Origin: Pochonia chlamydosporia 170 | Lineage: Eukaryota; Ascomycota; Sordariomycetes; Hypocreales; Clavicipitaceae | NCBI RefSeq assembly: GCF_001653235.2 | Contig: NC_035791.1 | Span: forward strand, 3,906,001-3,970,000 | Direction of reading: 5' to 3' | Length of the DNA: 64,000 nucleotides | In this document: positions 10,670 through 23,300 of the stretch, piece by piece | How the letters are laid out: every line of letters starts with the position of its first letter | How positions within the stretch are numbered: the stretch's first letter is position 1 | The notes under the pieces: generated by a model | Databases searched by the model: none | What the model saw: only the letters and a program-made list of their open reading frames with translations | What the model was told of the DNA's origin: nothing | Program-made: the position numbers and the translations under genes

Positions 10670-13600
10670 AACAATAAACGTGGCATTAAGACTTTGTTTC
10701 GACTTGTTGTCTTTCCACCACAGTGCTTGCGAGAAAGAAAACAAAAAGAAAACAACATAAAGCCATCGTCGTACAACATGCTCGGCGTTTCGGAGGACGA
10801 GTCCAGGCCCAACACACGTCGTCTGTGTCATTGTTGTATGCAAGCCTCAACACCACAATTCCTATCAACCATGTGGTAGCTCTTTGGCACGAAGCGGCAG
10901 GCAGTGGTGAAGGGCCTTTTTTGGTGCTGTCAACATGACGTCTGAGGAAAGCGGACGCTTGAATCTATCCGAGCTGGGCTGGGAGTGCCAAGCGCCAAAA
11001 CCAAAACCAAAAAGAAGGCTGAAGAGCCACAATTTCCGCTTCTACCCTGTTAATTCGCCTTTGCTCTCCAATAGTGCGGTGGATGAATATGCGCCCAATC
11101 ACTGCTTTCTTTTATTCCGCATCTGAAGTATATTAGAGCTGAAATATCGACCCTCCTTCGCGTTTGTTGTTGTCTGGAAAACTATAGGCCAGGATGCTGC
11201 ATTCCCATCTTGAGTAACGTGAGTGCATATTTGGGTCCAGGTTGATTTTCCCTTGCAATCTACCTTCCTCTCTGGGAATGTTGTGCCGTACCAAGATACA
11301 CTGATTTATCTTGCAGTCTGATGCTTGAGCATGAATATGATTTCTTGGCATAGATTGATTCTGCCCCCGGATGATCTGCCAGGTAGGCGGGAGAGTATTA
11401 TTTATTCACGTCGATGAGACGCTGATCACCCAGGCTCTTCGGTCCGAGTCACTGGTTGCCCGCTGTTTTGATTTGAATGTCACTGTGTCTGAGAACTTAT
11501 TACTGAGTGCGCCAAGCTGAAGAAACTGACAGCTGTGGCTAGAAAGGAACAAGAGTTGGGATGTCTCGGTTTGTTCATTTGACTGGTGCTCTGACACAAT
11601 GCAGTGTCCAAGTGCCCGTGGCGGATCAGGCTGGTTGTAGCTGTCAGAGTCACCAGTGTTACGATAATGATTTAAGAAGCATCTCAACCAAACTGATACA
11701 TTTCTTGTCTCTCTTTGATTGGGAGCCAATAGCGATGCATGACGAAGCCTGCGTTCGCCGAGTGTGTCGGATGCTAAAATCTTGGGCATCATGTTGCAGC
11801 GAGCGGACTTGGGTGGTCTCTGTAGCAGTACTATTGCCAACAACGGCACAACGGCCCTGCAGCGAAGATAACCTGAGTCAACATTTATTCTCTTCACTTT
11901 TGAACATGTCTTAACACAAAACCAACAACTCGGTCCCGACCCGGTGCAGGATAGTTCCGTGAATTGACAATCTTTCGGCGCCGAATGCCCCACTTGAAAT
12001 ACCACCGATCGGCATGCCGATGCAACAACATGCTGCGACTCCCGATGCATTGAATGTAAATCTCAGTTGTCAGTTGGTCCGTGTGACGTAAGGATGTTTC
12101 ATTCGGGCTAATTATGCAGCACGCTTTCTTTTTGCGCATTTGTTTCGTATGTCGCATCATGGTTGTGCCATGGTGGTGATGGTGCTATTTTCAGCCAGGC
12201 GGGTCAACGTCTGCCTTTCCGGAATTGCTTCACCCCCAACGGTCTTGCAGGATTGCACATATTGCTTTGAATGTCGAGCCTTGGCCGATGCCTTTTCCTC
12301 TTCGGGTCATAGCGCAGAGATGAAATGCAAAACAAATCATAACCGCCCTGCAAAGGGCGTGTGATGCGACGCACCTCACCTCACCGTTGTTCCGGCTAAG
12401 TTGACTTGATCGTGGCTGGTCAGCAAGTTCGGTGACGCCGGAAAGCGAGAATAAAGCTCTCTTGGCGTCGTTTCAAGGCCATCATGAACTTGAGTCCGGT
12501 CAAATACGATGGCTGTCGCGCGTTCAACGGCTGATACGACCGAATACTAGTTGCCAGCTAAAGGCAACGTTGGGCGGAAAACGTTATGCCAAGCAGGCAT
12601 ACTCCGCAATTGGGTAGCCCGTGCGACATTTGGCTCTCACTTTGTCACAATGTTAGCGTACCATGGTGCTACAGGGCAGTAATTCGGAGTACCGAAGGCA
12701 TTCATGCCTTGGCGTGCCAAAGATGAATTATGCCCTACAAGGTTGGCGCTATGCCGTTCCCGAGTTAAACGAACCCGACAGGGACGATGAGTCTTGTCCA
12801 TGGCCCCATTTATGACAATCTGATGTAAAAGGGCCTGGTGTCGTGTACCGTATTTGTGCCAATGGCTGACTTCAATAAAACGCATCAAATGCGAACTCCA
12901 CCCTCCGAGAGCCGGATCTAGTCTTTGGTAGAGCAAAGAGTGCCGTCTAGAAACTTTCCATGGGCTTACGGTCCGTCAGCAGACACGGTTGGTTCCGTGA
13001 TCCGTCACATTCAACCGCCGGAAGGGTCAAGCGTATCTTAAATCTCACTGCATATTAGCGAACGAGGAAGGCGGTGCTTCGGTTGACACGACGTGGAGCA
13101 CCAGGTGATATCAGCCAACAAACCAACCTTCAGATTGCTCTTCTTGCTGCCATTCCCATAGTGCTCCCAGAAGAAGTATTCGCAAAGCCCGAACCTAGTC
13201 AGATGGTTCTCATCTCAGAATAAAGAGCTGAATGATTATGCATTGCTCGGAACATAAGCGCACGCTGATCCTTGAGATCCACTGCCGTAAGCAATGTGCC
13301 ACATCCTTCCATACCCTTCCGGCTTGGGCTTGGATGAGCAAGTGGGAATGCTTCCGTCTTCAAAAGATACTGGAACTCCCCCCCACTTCTCTCCCATTGG
13401 CAAGGTAAGCATCGTCAACAACCATTGCCTATCCTGGCCTCTGCATGGTCAGGATGAGGATGAGTGATGTGATCCCTTGAACTTGCTGCACAATTTTGTC
13501 GATGAAGCTGGTTCATGTGCCCTTTTCCCCCGCTCGTCATGTTTCATGGATTCAGCTTTTTGGCCAACACCCTCCTCCTCCACCACCACCACTATTATCG

Positions 13601-15827
13601 CCGAAGCCAAAGAGTACTCCCTTCTGCAACAATGTCGGTCAGGTTGTGTTAACCCCCGCAACTTTTGCAGACGGTGCTGCTACCCATGACACCATCACGA
13701 AGGGTACATGAGGTCAAAGTACCTTCTGAATCAACTTCAACAAGTACACCCCCCCTCCAGAATAGTCCTAGCTTTTCTGTTTGATTTCACCTAGCATTGC
13801 ATATTGCATTACACTCACCACAAGTCGACCTGGGCTAGAGACTAAGAATTGTGGGTTGTGCATTTGCTCAAACGGAAGATACTCCGAGCTTGTGGAAAGT
13901 AATCATCAGCAAATGACATCAGGACAGAAGATCGGAAATAGGAAGAGCGTATTCATTGATAAGGTACGATGAGTACCCGCGAGTTCGCATATTTGGAGGC
14001 CACTGCTCGAGCCCACGCGCCTGGCAAGAACCTGGCAAAGAACCACTCAAAGTAGGTTGTTTGAGGAGAAATGAGATTTTGAAGCGACCGCTGCGCCTCG
14101 TAAGAACCTCGATCCTATGAGAATCCAGTATCCTTGCAAAAACATGCATTGTTGGCGCGGAAATGGCTCAATTGTCAGGCTCAGGTTCATAAGTATGACA
14201 TTTGTCTGGTCATCGGAACCATTATGCAGGCCAAAATGCACCATCCTAGTCTCGAAACCCCTTGCGTTGCCAGGCTCTTGACGCAGAATTCCATACTGGT
14301 CGCACCAACGGGTTGTTATTTGCCGCAATTTTGTTTGTGAGTACACAGCTCTTGCATCAGTTTTTTTGCTGAATGTACATCCAGGTGGGAAAGCCCTGCC
14401 AGAATTCCCCCTTGGTGGTGGCTTGCGGAAGCTGAACATGGCCTGTCATCACCCCCAAATTAAGCCGCCAAGCGCAATGAGCAACTTGTGTCCTGTGACA
14501 GCTTTCTGGACCCTGTAGGCAAATATCAAGATTGATTTTTCTCTCAAACTCAATAGAATGCAAAGGAAATATCAAACAATGCTCTCACACTCCCAGCATG
14601 TCTGGCTTGGAGTAGCTGCTGACAGCAACACAGGGACCAACCATGTTCTCACAGTCTGGGTCTCGGAAGCCTCGGAACTTTTGACATGACAATTTTTGGG
14701 AACTCTTTTCCTTAAGTAGGGAATTGTGGATGTCGTGATATTGGCGACATGACCACCATCCTGGCTGTGACTTATCCATATACTCACGCTGCTGTATACT
14801 TCACTTGATACCATCATGACGACTCCAAAAGAGGTGCCAGATATCTCAACGCCACACATATTTGGCGTACTGCTTCCGGATCCGAGTTGCTTACTTTCAA
14901 TGGGCGCTGGCGAAGGGACGCCACACAGGTCACCTGTGATGGGAGAGTCAGCACTATCTCGTCTAGCTTTTCCTGAAAGAGTCCCTTGCTTGAAAACACC
15001 TGACATGGTAATGCTCCTCTGCAAATTGCGGGATCATTTGCCGGAATTAATTATTGACGCCCATATATTATTTCGGGGAGAATGCTGGATACCGATGCCG
15101 ATGCCAATCGCGGGGAAGTTCAACCGAATTCTGTCTTTGCATCTACGATCCAAATAATGGGTGAGCAATATTGTAATTCTATATCAGAGTTCCCAGGGGC
15201 CGAGAACGAACACTGATTCAGATGCTGTATGATTGGCGAATACTGGGTCCATTTATAAGTCAATCAAGTGTACTTGACTTTCTCATTTGCCGCCCACACC
15301 ATGCGACTCTGTCAAAAGCATAAGGACTCATGCCACAGAGTTTTGTTTACTCGGCCCGTCTCTGTAATTCCGCCAGTCTATTTCTCCTGCTGTGGGGAAG
15401 TCGGAAACATTGTTCAGGGTAACACCTCTCGGGTTGCGTGTCATAAATTGTGTTTGGAACTGGCGCAGAATTGAGAACATGAAACTTGGGTATCTGATCA
15501 TCTAATTCCGAATGAAGACCTGGAGAACAACAGAATGGTCGCCTTAAAGATACAATAGGTGACGAGGTATTACCCCTTGTTGGCTTTCAACTTGAAGGTC
15601 CAGGTGAGGCCGCAGAATATGGAAATCGCAAGGACTTGCTAATTTGTGTATTTCATCATCCCGCATTGACTCCCGATGTCCAGTCATGTCGCTAATAAAG
15701 ATTGTCAACGGATATAATTTGGACGATCTCTCTGTATCAGCGGAGTATTCCCTTTTGCCAGGCCAGATAACATAGCGGTTATTTTATTGAGATAAAGATT
15801 GCTGCATCCCCGGGGGCCCATTCGATA
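10670..15827. other. Gene-poor stretch of about 5.2 kb
   Basis: I find no supported gene. The longest frames (11406-12050 minus, 214 codons; 14572-15024 minus, 150 codons) have no signal peptide, domain or plausible splice continuation. The region lies between the 3' ends of YVH1 and VFA1. No tandem array, long inverted repeat or transposon protein was recognised. Confidence 0.6.
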
Positions 15828-16577
15828 TCATTTGGTAGGAGGGCCTGATGGTACACTCGGGAAATAACCTGGCTGGGAGACTCGTTCACGATCTCTTTTT
15901 GCCGCTTCCGCCTGCCGTTTTCGTTGAAGACGTTGCTGATAAAACGCACTGCAATTATTAGCAAGATGGATACTCAGTCAGGATCGTCAAGCAAACCTCT
16001 TCAGCTCAAAGACTCGTGGCTCTTCGGTTGGTGTGCTGGATTCCTTATCTTTGGCCTAGAAACGAGCAATTTAGCTTTCGAACGCACACCACCGAAAAAG
16101 AGGTCTCACATCATCAGTTGATGTACTCTCAGCCTTATCTTTATCATCCTTTTTGTCGCTCTCCTTCTCCTGATCCTTGTCCTTATCCTTGTCGTCTTTC
16201 TTATCTTTGTCCTTGGCTGCCTTTTCCTTTTTCTTGCGCTGGCGTTCCACGTACTCTTTCTTTAGTTTTTCAGTTTCTTCTGCCAGTTCCTTCTCGCGCT
16301 TAGCCTTGAGAGCTTCCTCATCAATCTTTGGTGTGCAAAAGTAGGTGTCTTTCAAATGCGCTGGACAAACATAGAAGAAGTCCTAAAAACGGCTTAGCTT
16401 CAACCATGGCAAGATCAAGTTTCCAATACCTCTGCGAAGGTAATATATAAGAATGTTTACCTTTTTATCCGGGGTAATGAGAACAGAAGTGCTGGGCTTG
16501 TAGCAGATATCACAAGCTTTGGAGGCACTCTCTGCCACCTTCCTATGTGTGTAAAGATTGGGAAATGGAGCCGACAT
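15828..16577 (-). CDS. VFA1: Vps4-associated protein 1 (Vfa1 family)
   Basis: Four exons on the minus strand (16577-16461, 16382-16110, 16055-15997, 15948-15828) give 189 residues. The introns are 78, 54 and 48 nt. The N-terminus carries a zinc-binding pair ACDICYKP (C22, C25) followed by DFFYVCPAHLKD (C45, H48), the hallmark of this fungal family. The middle is a highly charged Lys/Glu/Asp coiled-coil-like segment. The last exon ends with AFYQQRLQRKRQ and YFPSVPSGPP, matching the conserved C-terminus. The yeast protein binds the AAA-ATPase Vps4 and stimulates it in the endosomal ESCRT pathway. Only the first two exons are obvious by eye; the last two were placed from splice signals and the conserved ending. 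The gene is head to head with RTT106. Confidence 0.92.
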
Positions 16578-16989
16578 GGCTCTAACCACGTATTATTCTG
16601 TTGATGATACTATTTTCCCTTTTCTGTTATGTTAGGTGGCATTTTTGGGTCATGGGAAATGGGAATAGCAATCCTGGCTGGCAAAATGCGAATGTTGAAG
16701 CTGTTGGACTTTGGAGATGTGTCAACCCCTCCGAGGGGCAGTTTAGGTAGGTGCATTGAGCTTGGAGCTCCTGTCTCTCATCATGGCAGGGACCAACGAA
16801 GCCCAAACAAAAAAGATTATGTAATCATCCCTACGTCGCGTCGACGTCAGTAGCTCTTCAATTGGTGCCGCGTTGGCTGTGCGCATGATTGATTGTAATG
16901 TTTTAATCCAAACGTCAGTCAATTGTTGTTCCGGTCGCATTTCTCCCCGCTTGTTCCAACGTAAATTGGCAAGCACGGCAGCATTTAAC
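16578..16989. promoter_or_regulatory. Shared 412-bp promoter region of VFA1 and RTT106
   Basis: The start codons of two divergent genes lie 412 bp apart, so both promoters must fit in this interval. I recognise no specific binding site in it. Co-expression of the pair is an inference from spacing only. Confidence 0.6.
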
Positions 16990-18624
16990 ATGTCTACAGC
17001 GCTAGATTCACAGAGGCTGAGCCAAATATTCCAGTCTCGACCGGATATTATCGACGGCATCAAACGAGCAGCGGGTAGGCATAAACCTCTGTATCTATTG
17101 TTTTCCCATTCAATTGAGTTGCTGATTGTATCATTAGATTCACCGGGACGCATTACCCTCTTCAATGAAATCGCCAACCATGTCTACGACCAGATCCACA
17201 ACCAGGCCGAGCCTGCCCTGAAGAGAAGAAAAGTTGAAGCTGGTACAGACGCGAACGGGACACATCAAGCATCTGGAGGCTCAGGAAACGCCGCAGACGA
17301 ACCGGTGTTATTACATGTCAAAGAAATATCCGTCTCGGTCCCCCAAAGGAAGAAATTCGAGATATGCCTTACTCAAAGCTTTATCTATGCGAGGACTCCT
17401 GGAACCACAGCCCCTATTCCGGCTATAACCTATGCTTGGAAAGACATTGGTGCGTACCTTTGACAGCATACATGCTTGGATAGAACGATTGAAGTCCAAG
17501 GCTCTAACTATTAGGCAGAATATCTTTTCTACTTGCCTGTACCAGAAAAGGCACAGGTGCAGCACAACTACGTTCTCTTCCCGCGAGGGACATGTCTCCC
17601 GTCAAGGACCAATCCACCCACCATTGAGCCGTTGGTCTTCACAGTCCCTGCTACGGCGCCGAAAGAGGGCACTATTGGAGGCGCCGAAGTGTCGTCTGCG
17701 GCTGCTGTGTCGGACACGTACAAATCACTCTTTCACTGGGCATTTGACAGGCGGCTACGAGCAGCAGGCAACGCCATCGATCTTGTTTCTGCCGACCCCA
17801 ACAGATTTTGCAGCGTCGTTCGTCAGCCCCATCGACCAAATGAAAAGGCAGTCCACGTGAGTGGTTTCAGGGGCTCAAAGGACGGTTATCTCTTCTTCCT
17901 CGATAACGGAATCCTGTGGGGTTTCAAGAAGCCGCTGATTTTCATTCCCCTGAATCGCATCGCGGCAATCAGTTACACGAATATCCTCCAAATCACGTTC
18001 AACATGGTTGTTGAAACCTTCTCCGGAGAAGGCGAACCAAATGAGGAACTCGAATTCGGCATGCTAGACCAGCAAGACTACGGAGGAATCGATGACTACG
18101 TGAAGCGCAACCGTCTTCAAGATCGAAGTATGGCGGAGCAAAGAAAGGCTAAACTACAACTTGCTGAAAACAGAGGCCCGAAGAAGGGCTCGGATGAAGC
18201 AGAAACTGGCAACGCTGAAGGTGGCACAGAGTTGGAGAAGGCCCAGTTAGAGGTGGAGCAGCAGTTGCAAGACGATGAGGACGAAGACGAAGAGGATTAT
18301 GATCCGGGAAGCGATGGTGAGAGTGAGGGGTCCGGGGACTCTAGTGAAGGCGACGATGATGATGATGAGGAGGAGGACGGGGAAGGCGAAGAGTATGATG
18401 AGGCCGAGGAAGGAGAGGAAGGAGGTGACGGAGAGGAGGAGGATGAGGGGGAAGAAGAGGAAGAAACAGAGGCCAGGCCAGAGCCAGAGCCCGTCAAGCC
18501 CGTGAAGGCAGAACCAGTCAAGCAAAAGGTTGCTCAGGTCCCCGTCCGTCAAGGATGGGCAAGCATGGCCAGCTCACGGCCACGAGATGACGTGGACATG
18601 GAAGAAAAGTTTGATGTAGTATGA
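16990..18624 (+). CDS. RTT106: Histone chaperone Rtt106
   Basis: Three exons, 16990-17074, 17138-17449 and 17519-18624, give 500 residues. Intron 1 is 63 nt and intron 2 is 69 nt. Intron 1 is a multiple of three without a stop; splicing joins KRAA to DSPGRITLF as expected for the family. Intron 2 removal gives [14 protein letters not shown]. Residues of about 134-330 contain the double PH-like core, with the conserved stretch [16 protein letters not shown] and FIPLNRI. Residues 384-449 are an almost pure Asp/Glu tract, longer than is usual for a folded domain and typical of the tail of this chaperone. Rtt106 binds H3-H4, favouring H3K56 acetylation, and acts in replication-coupled nucleosome assembly and silencing. 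The purine-rich acidic tract is the one compositionally unusual part. Confidence 0.95.
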
Positions 18625-18810
18625 TACCTGTGAATAGTATTATACGTTACGTTTATGTCTACATGAAACCTGAGCCTTGTCATCATAAACATTGGATTGT
18701 CTCCCCAATTTGCCTCATCCGCACAGTCATCCAGTCCACTTCCTTCCCCACGCCATTCAACCATGAATAAATATTGACCCTAGATTCCATACATTCATTG
18801 TTCCAGTACT

Positions 18811-18993
18811 TTAAAAAGGACACACCACGAAGCGGCACGTCGCGGGCGTGAATCTCTCGCAATTTTGGTTCGGGGCGCATCCGACAGATGGTCCTCCGTG
18901 GCAGCAGCAGCACTCTGCAAGGCTGGGGGGCTTATTGGCAGTTGGAGTCGCAACTGCAAGAGCAGCCATCATGAGAAGAGCAGCGATATTCAT
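18811..18993 (-). CDS. Small cysteine-rich secreted peptide
   Basis: This 60-residue frame starts with a clear signal peptide (MNIAALLMMAALAVATPT). The remaining 40 or so residues hold eight cysteines, including a run of four (ECCCCHGG), and single cysteines spaced towards the end (GCAPNQNC, TCRFVVC). Eight cysteines could form four disulfides, as in small defensin-like or effector-like peptides. The leader upstream (minus strand) is C/A-rich with a TAAAAGG element about 100 bp before the ATG, which supports a real transcription unit. It sits only 186 bp beyond the RTT106 stop, in convergent orientation. No family is recognised, and effector function is not demonstrable from sequence. An additional exon cannot be excluded. 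Confidence 0.7.
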   Translation of the reverse strand: MNIAALLMMAALAVATPTANKPPSLAECCCCHGGPSVGCAPNQNCERFTPATCRFVVCPF

Positions 18994-20339
18994 GCTGAAT
19001 TAATGTTTAAGAGGCTTTCGAAACGTTTATGCTGGTAGCAGATTTGTTTGAGTCGACTGAGTAGAGTTGTAGAGGTGCAAGATGATGTGTCCTTTTATTG
19101 TCGTTGGTTCATGTCCTCATACTCAATCTGGCCCGTGTCTTACTTGCATGATCCTTCTTGACTCTCGAATACTACTTTGTTACGTTTACCTTAGGTCCTT
19201 TTGCAATTTTCAGCATCTTGGCATCGTCTCACTTGCTTACTCCAGACCATGCAATGCAGCAGGATTCAGCCAGATTTAACACTCTCACACGGACGATACA
19301 AGTCAACACCATCTTCGTGGGAACAACACAGTAAAGTCCAGTTCTCAGCTCTCCTTCTCAGCATCCCATCAGGAACTGTTCCAATAAACCATCCAGATAT
19401 TCACGCGCATTAATATCTTCATTCTTCTTTCTTCTTCACCAAACATTCTTCCGAAGCACCATACTGCTCATGCACACAACACCTTCCAAAAACGAAAGTC
19501 CTGCTTACATAGTATGCATGCTCATCCTCACATCGCTCATCCAATTTTGCGCCACATGCACCGCATTCATACGCCTGTCATTCCTGATCCTTGGCATAAA
19601 ATCTCCATTGTCAACCTAAAGCTCTTGGCACGGCTTGAGAGCATTTCTCGATTTGTCCGTCAAATGTGAGAATCTGCAGCATACAGATGAACCTTGCCGT
19701 CGGATAGTAAATGGCTTGAAGTTAATGTGCGATTCGATCGACACTTGTTTGGAGGCATCTGTCAGCATTCGTGACTCCTACTCCTTCTTGACATAGTAGT
19801 TTAGCTGCATCCTTGCGTTGGGATGCTTGAGTTTAGATCTACACATCTCATAGAATAGCCAACTATGGCCACGATCTAATGTCCATTCAAGTCTACATTG
19901 TGTAGTCGACCGTTTATGTATTGAAGACTTTAGGCTCCCATATCACCATGTCACTTGTCAAACAAAAGAATTACAGAGGGCAATTGCCTTGTATTGCCTA
20001 TTCTAGGTCTTGATATTCTATGAAACGAGTGCTAGCCATTTCGCCATGCTTTCCAAAACAAAAAACCAATTGTGGTATCTTTTGCCAATCCAATTCAACA
20101 ATGTAACAAATGCTCGGCTCTTTTTGGCCATGTACCCAAACTCCATCGCAATGCCTTTATGCAATTATAAACAATACCCAATAAGAGGCCAGTGGCTGTA
20201 ATCCAAAACCAAAAACAAAACAAGAAAGATAAAAATGTCCATGAAAAAAAAACAAACCAACAAACCAAGACCAAACTCCTGAAAACCTCACAAGCCAAAA
20301 CTCCTCATTTCTATCCGTCTCTCATTATGATGCATTTGC
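18994..20339. other. Non-coding stretch of about 1.3 kb
   Basis: This holds the upstream region of the small secreted peptide and the 3' flank of the large orphan gene. The part next to the peptide gene shows leader-like CTAC/ACAA-rich sequence. No gene is supported in the rest. Confidence 0.6.
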
Positions 20340-23300
20340 TCATGCTCGCACGCGAGCTGATGATCGTGTAACCCTGTTGGGTTTTGCTGGTGTTCCATTT
20401 TGGGACATTCCCATCGTTGCTGCGACCTTTGCGGTGCGCTGCTGTTTCTGTGTGGCGGCGGTGGTGTTTCGAGTAGGCTTTGCGATGCCACTGCTCTTCA
20501 CCTTCCCAGCCGTCTTGGGTTTGATGGTGGCGATGCGTGACTTTTTGGCATCCTCACCTTGGTGTGCCTCCAGAGGAGTCTTCCAGCCAACAGACTTGCG
20601 GCCAATGGTCACCTTGGCTGGTGCCTCGGAGCTGCTGCTGCTGCTGCTCTCGCTGGAGTTCTCGCGAAGTCGCTCTTCCTGGTGTCTAGCCAAGACCTGG
20701 GCAGGATACTCTGCATTGCCCCTATTCTTGAGAGTGTTCCTGCGGGTCTTGTTGGACAAGTCTTTTTCTTCGTTGCGAGTGGCGGAGGTGAGGGCACTGC
20801 GGCCACCATTGGTGCGACCTCCGAGCTTGATGGAGGTTGGAATGGAGGACTTGGCAGTTGATCCGGGCATCTGGCTTCGCAATCTAGTAGATCTGCGAGA
20901 ACCGGTAGCAGATGCTGCCTTTTCGTCATCGGTAGTTGTAGTCGACTCGGCTTTCGTAGCTGCACTGCTGACTTTGGTTCGGTCGACAGGCGCTTTGCCT
21001 TTGAGGGCGGCAGACGATGTCTTCCCCGGGCTAGGTACCTCAGCCCGGCGCGCTTTCTTAAGCTGAGGGCCAGCAGATGTCTTGAGCGGAGATTCGCTGT
21101 CATGCTCCTCGTTTTCGGCCTTGCGTTTGCCTTTCTGAGGGCTTTCGACATTGGGACTCTTGATCCCAAGTGGTGCTCTCTTCGCAGGTGGTGCAATGGG
21201 AGAGCCGGTTTCTGTGGCAGAGAGGCGTTTTCGATGAGTTCGTTTGATAAAGTCCCTCATGTAGTCGCGTCCCGGGCTGTCTTCGTAGTGTTTGGAGTGA
21301 ACCGACTGCTTGTCTTGCTGAGTTGGGCGTCCATTTTCGTTGGAATTTTCTTCATCCGAAGATGAGGAAGATGAAGAGCCATTCACAGGAGTGAAAGATG
21401 TGTTGAGCTTCGCTGCAGGAGTCGGAGTCAATGCAGGTACCTGTGGAGAAGCATCGAAGCCTGATGCGATCGATGTGTTGTCGCTGTTGCTCTTCAGGGA
21501 CGGCAATTCGGGCTCTTCAGGCGCTGGCGAGTTGTCAACCTTGGTCAAGGTAAGCTCGTGGCCCTTGAAGGTGATTCGTGGCGACGAAGAGACAGCCGAA
21601 GGTGAAGTGGTGAAATGAGATTCATCCAAGCCCTGGGTGTCAGGGAACAAGTATGCGAACTCGGTTGGCAACTTAAACCGAACGATGAGTCTGCCGTTTT
21701 CTTCGGTGACCTGGACCTTAGCCTGGCCATCGCAACGTTCCACAGCCATGTCGGCGAGGCGATTGATGGCATTGGGGCTTGGCACAGCAGACATGGCAGG
21801 AGCGCCGAAAATATCAGGATTCTGGCGCATGTCGATGTTGTGCACGCCATTCATGTGTATGTCGCGAGTGAGAGCTAGCGTGCTGAGAGCTCCGTCACTG
21901 GAAACGCGACCGGTCATTCTACCCCAGCAGATAGCAGGTGTGGCCATGCTCGAGGTAGGGTCTGAGAAAGCCCGCTGTTCGGGGGTGCCATTCATGTCGA
22001 CATCAGCAGCAGCTTGATGTTTCTGTGCATGAGTGGATGTGTGAGAGGTGGCTGCATTGCAGGCTTCATCGCTTTGGAACACGACCTTGCGTGGCGAAAA
22101 GGTCTTCCGACGTGCAACCTGGTTTCTAATGCAGTTGCGCATCAGAGGCTCACTGTTGCGGCGACTGGTCTTCTTCACAGTCTGCTTGGCTCTGCTGGTA
22201 ATGGTGCTGCTGAGCCAGCTAGGAGCTTTGAAAGAAGGAGAGACTGGCCCAAAGTTGAGCTGAGGATCAACAGCAAGACTTGGCTGAAGAGGAGAAGCCT
22301 CCATCTTGGGCGTCGACGCGGGCATGGCTGACACGAGGCCAAGATCCGAAGTGCGATGCTGCTGGTCGAGAGGAGCATGATGAGGAGTTGCAGGTTCTGT
22401 CTCGACCAAGGTGGTCTCTGCGGCAGGGCGGACGGCCTTGGTAGGCGAAATGTGTTCGGGAGGCGTCTGTTCGCAGGTCTCGTCAAGGCTCGTGGAGGTA
22501 GAAGAGTCGTACGACGGTGCAGTGAAGTGCTTGGTCGGACCAGGAGCGAGCGATGGGATATCGACGAGTGGCGAAGACGGCACAGCCCGAGCGGTAGCAG
22601 CAGCCATTGGTGAAGGGCTTTGAGTAGCCTTGACCGAAGAAGGTGAATCGACAAACGGTGTAGAAGGAGTACCGAAAGACTTGACAGGAGAAGACTCAGC
22701 CTGAGGGCTGGATCCGGGCAGCAGTTTGACGACTGTGTCGCTCAATCGACGAGGTGTATCCTTCAAGGATAGAACAGAGTGAGGTGATTTCTTGGTAGGC
22801 GATTTGCCTGACTCCTCCTCAAACTTGGCAAGGTCGAGAGCGCTGAGATAGGCGGTCTTATCGGCGATATCCTCAAGCTCGGTCATGCCAGCGAGTGCAA
22901 GTGGAATGCGAGGACTAGGTTTCATGCCCTTGAAGATTTGAGCGAGGTCAGCAATGGCTGCAGTCTGCAAAGAGATTTCCGAGTCACCCATTTTCGAAGC
23001 CTTGCGGCAGAGGTGGTTGAGGTCAATGTAGCTGAGAAGCTTGAATCCGCCCCATTTTCCATGAGTGTCGATGCAATCTTTCTTATCGATCCATCGTTTT
23101 GCAGGAACGGAATATCTTTTCTTGTTTTCCTTTGATTCGAGGAACTTGTAATCAGCCCGGAATTGGCTTCTGGGAATGCTCAAAAGTCCATTGACAATGT
23201 CAACTAAAGGTCGAGTTAGCCCAGAATGTCATTTCATAAGAATTGAGATATACTTACCTTTTGCGACCATGAACATATGAGTCATCTCAGCAATTGAGAG

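Noticed and set aside
11406..12050. 214-codon minus-strand frame in the 5-kb gap
   Set aside because: Ser/Cys/Leu-rich with no ordered segment or motif; no promoter-like leader.
20377..21066. 229-codon plus-strand frame
   Set aside because: Antisense shadow of the basic, repetitive C-terminus of the orphan gene.
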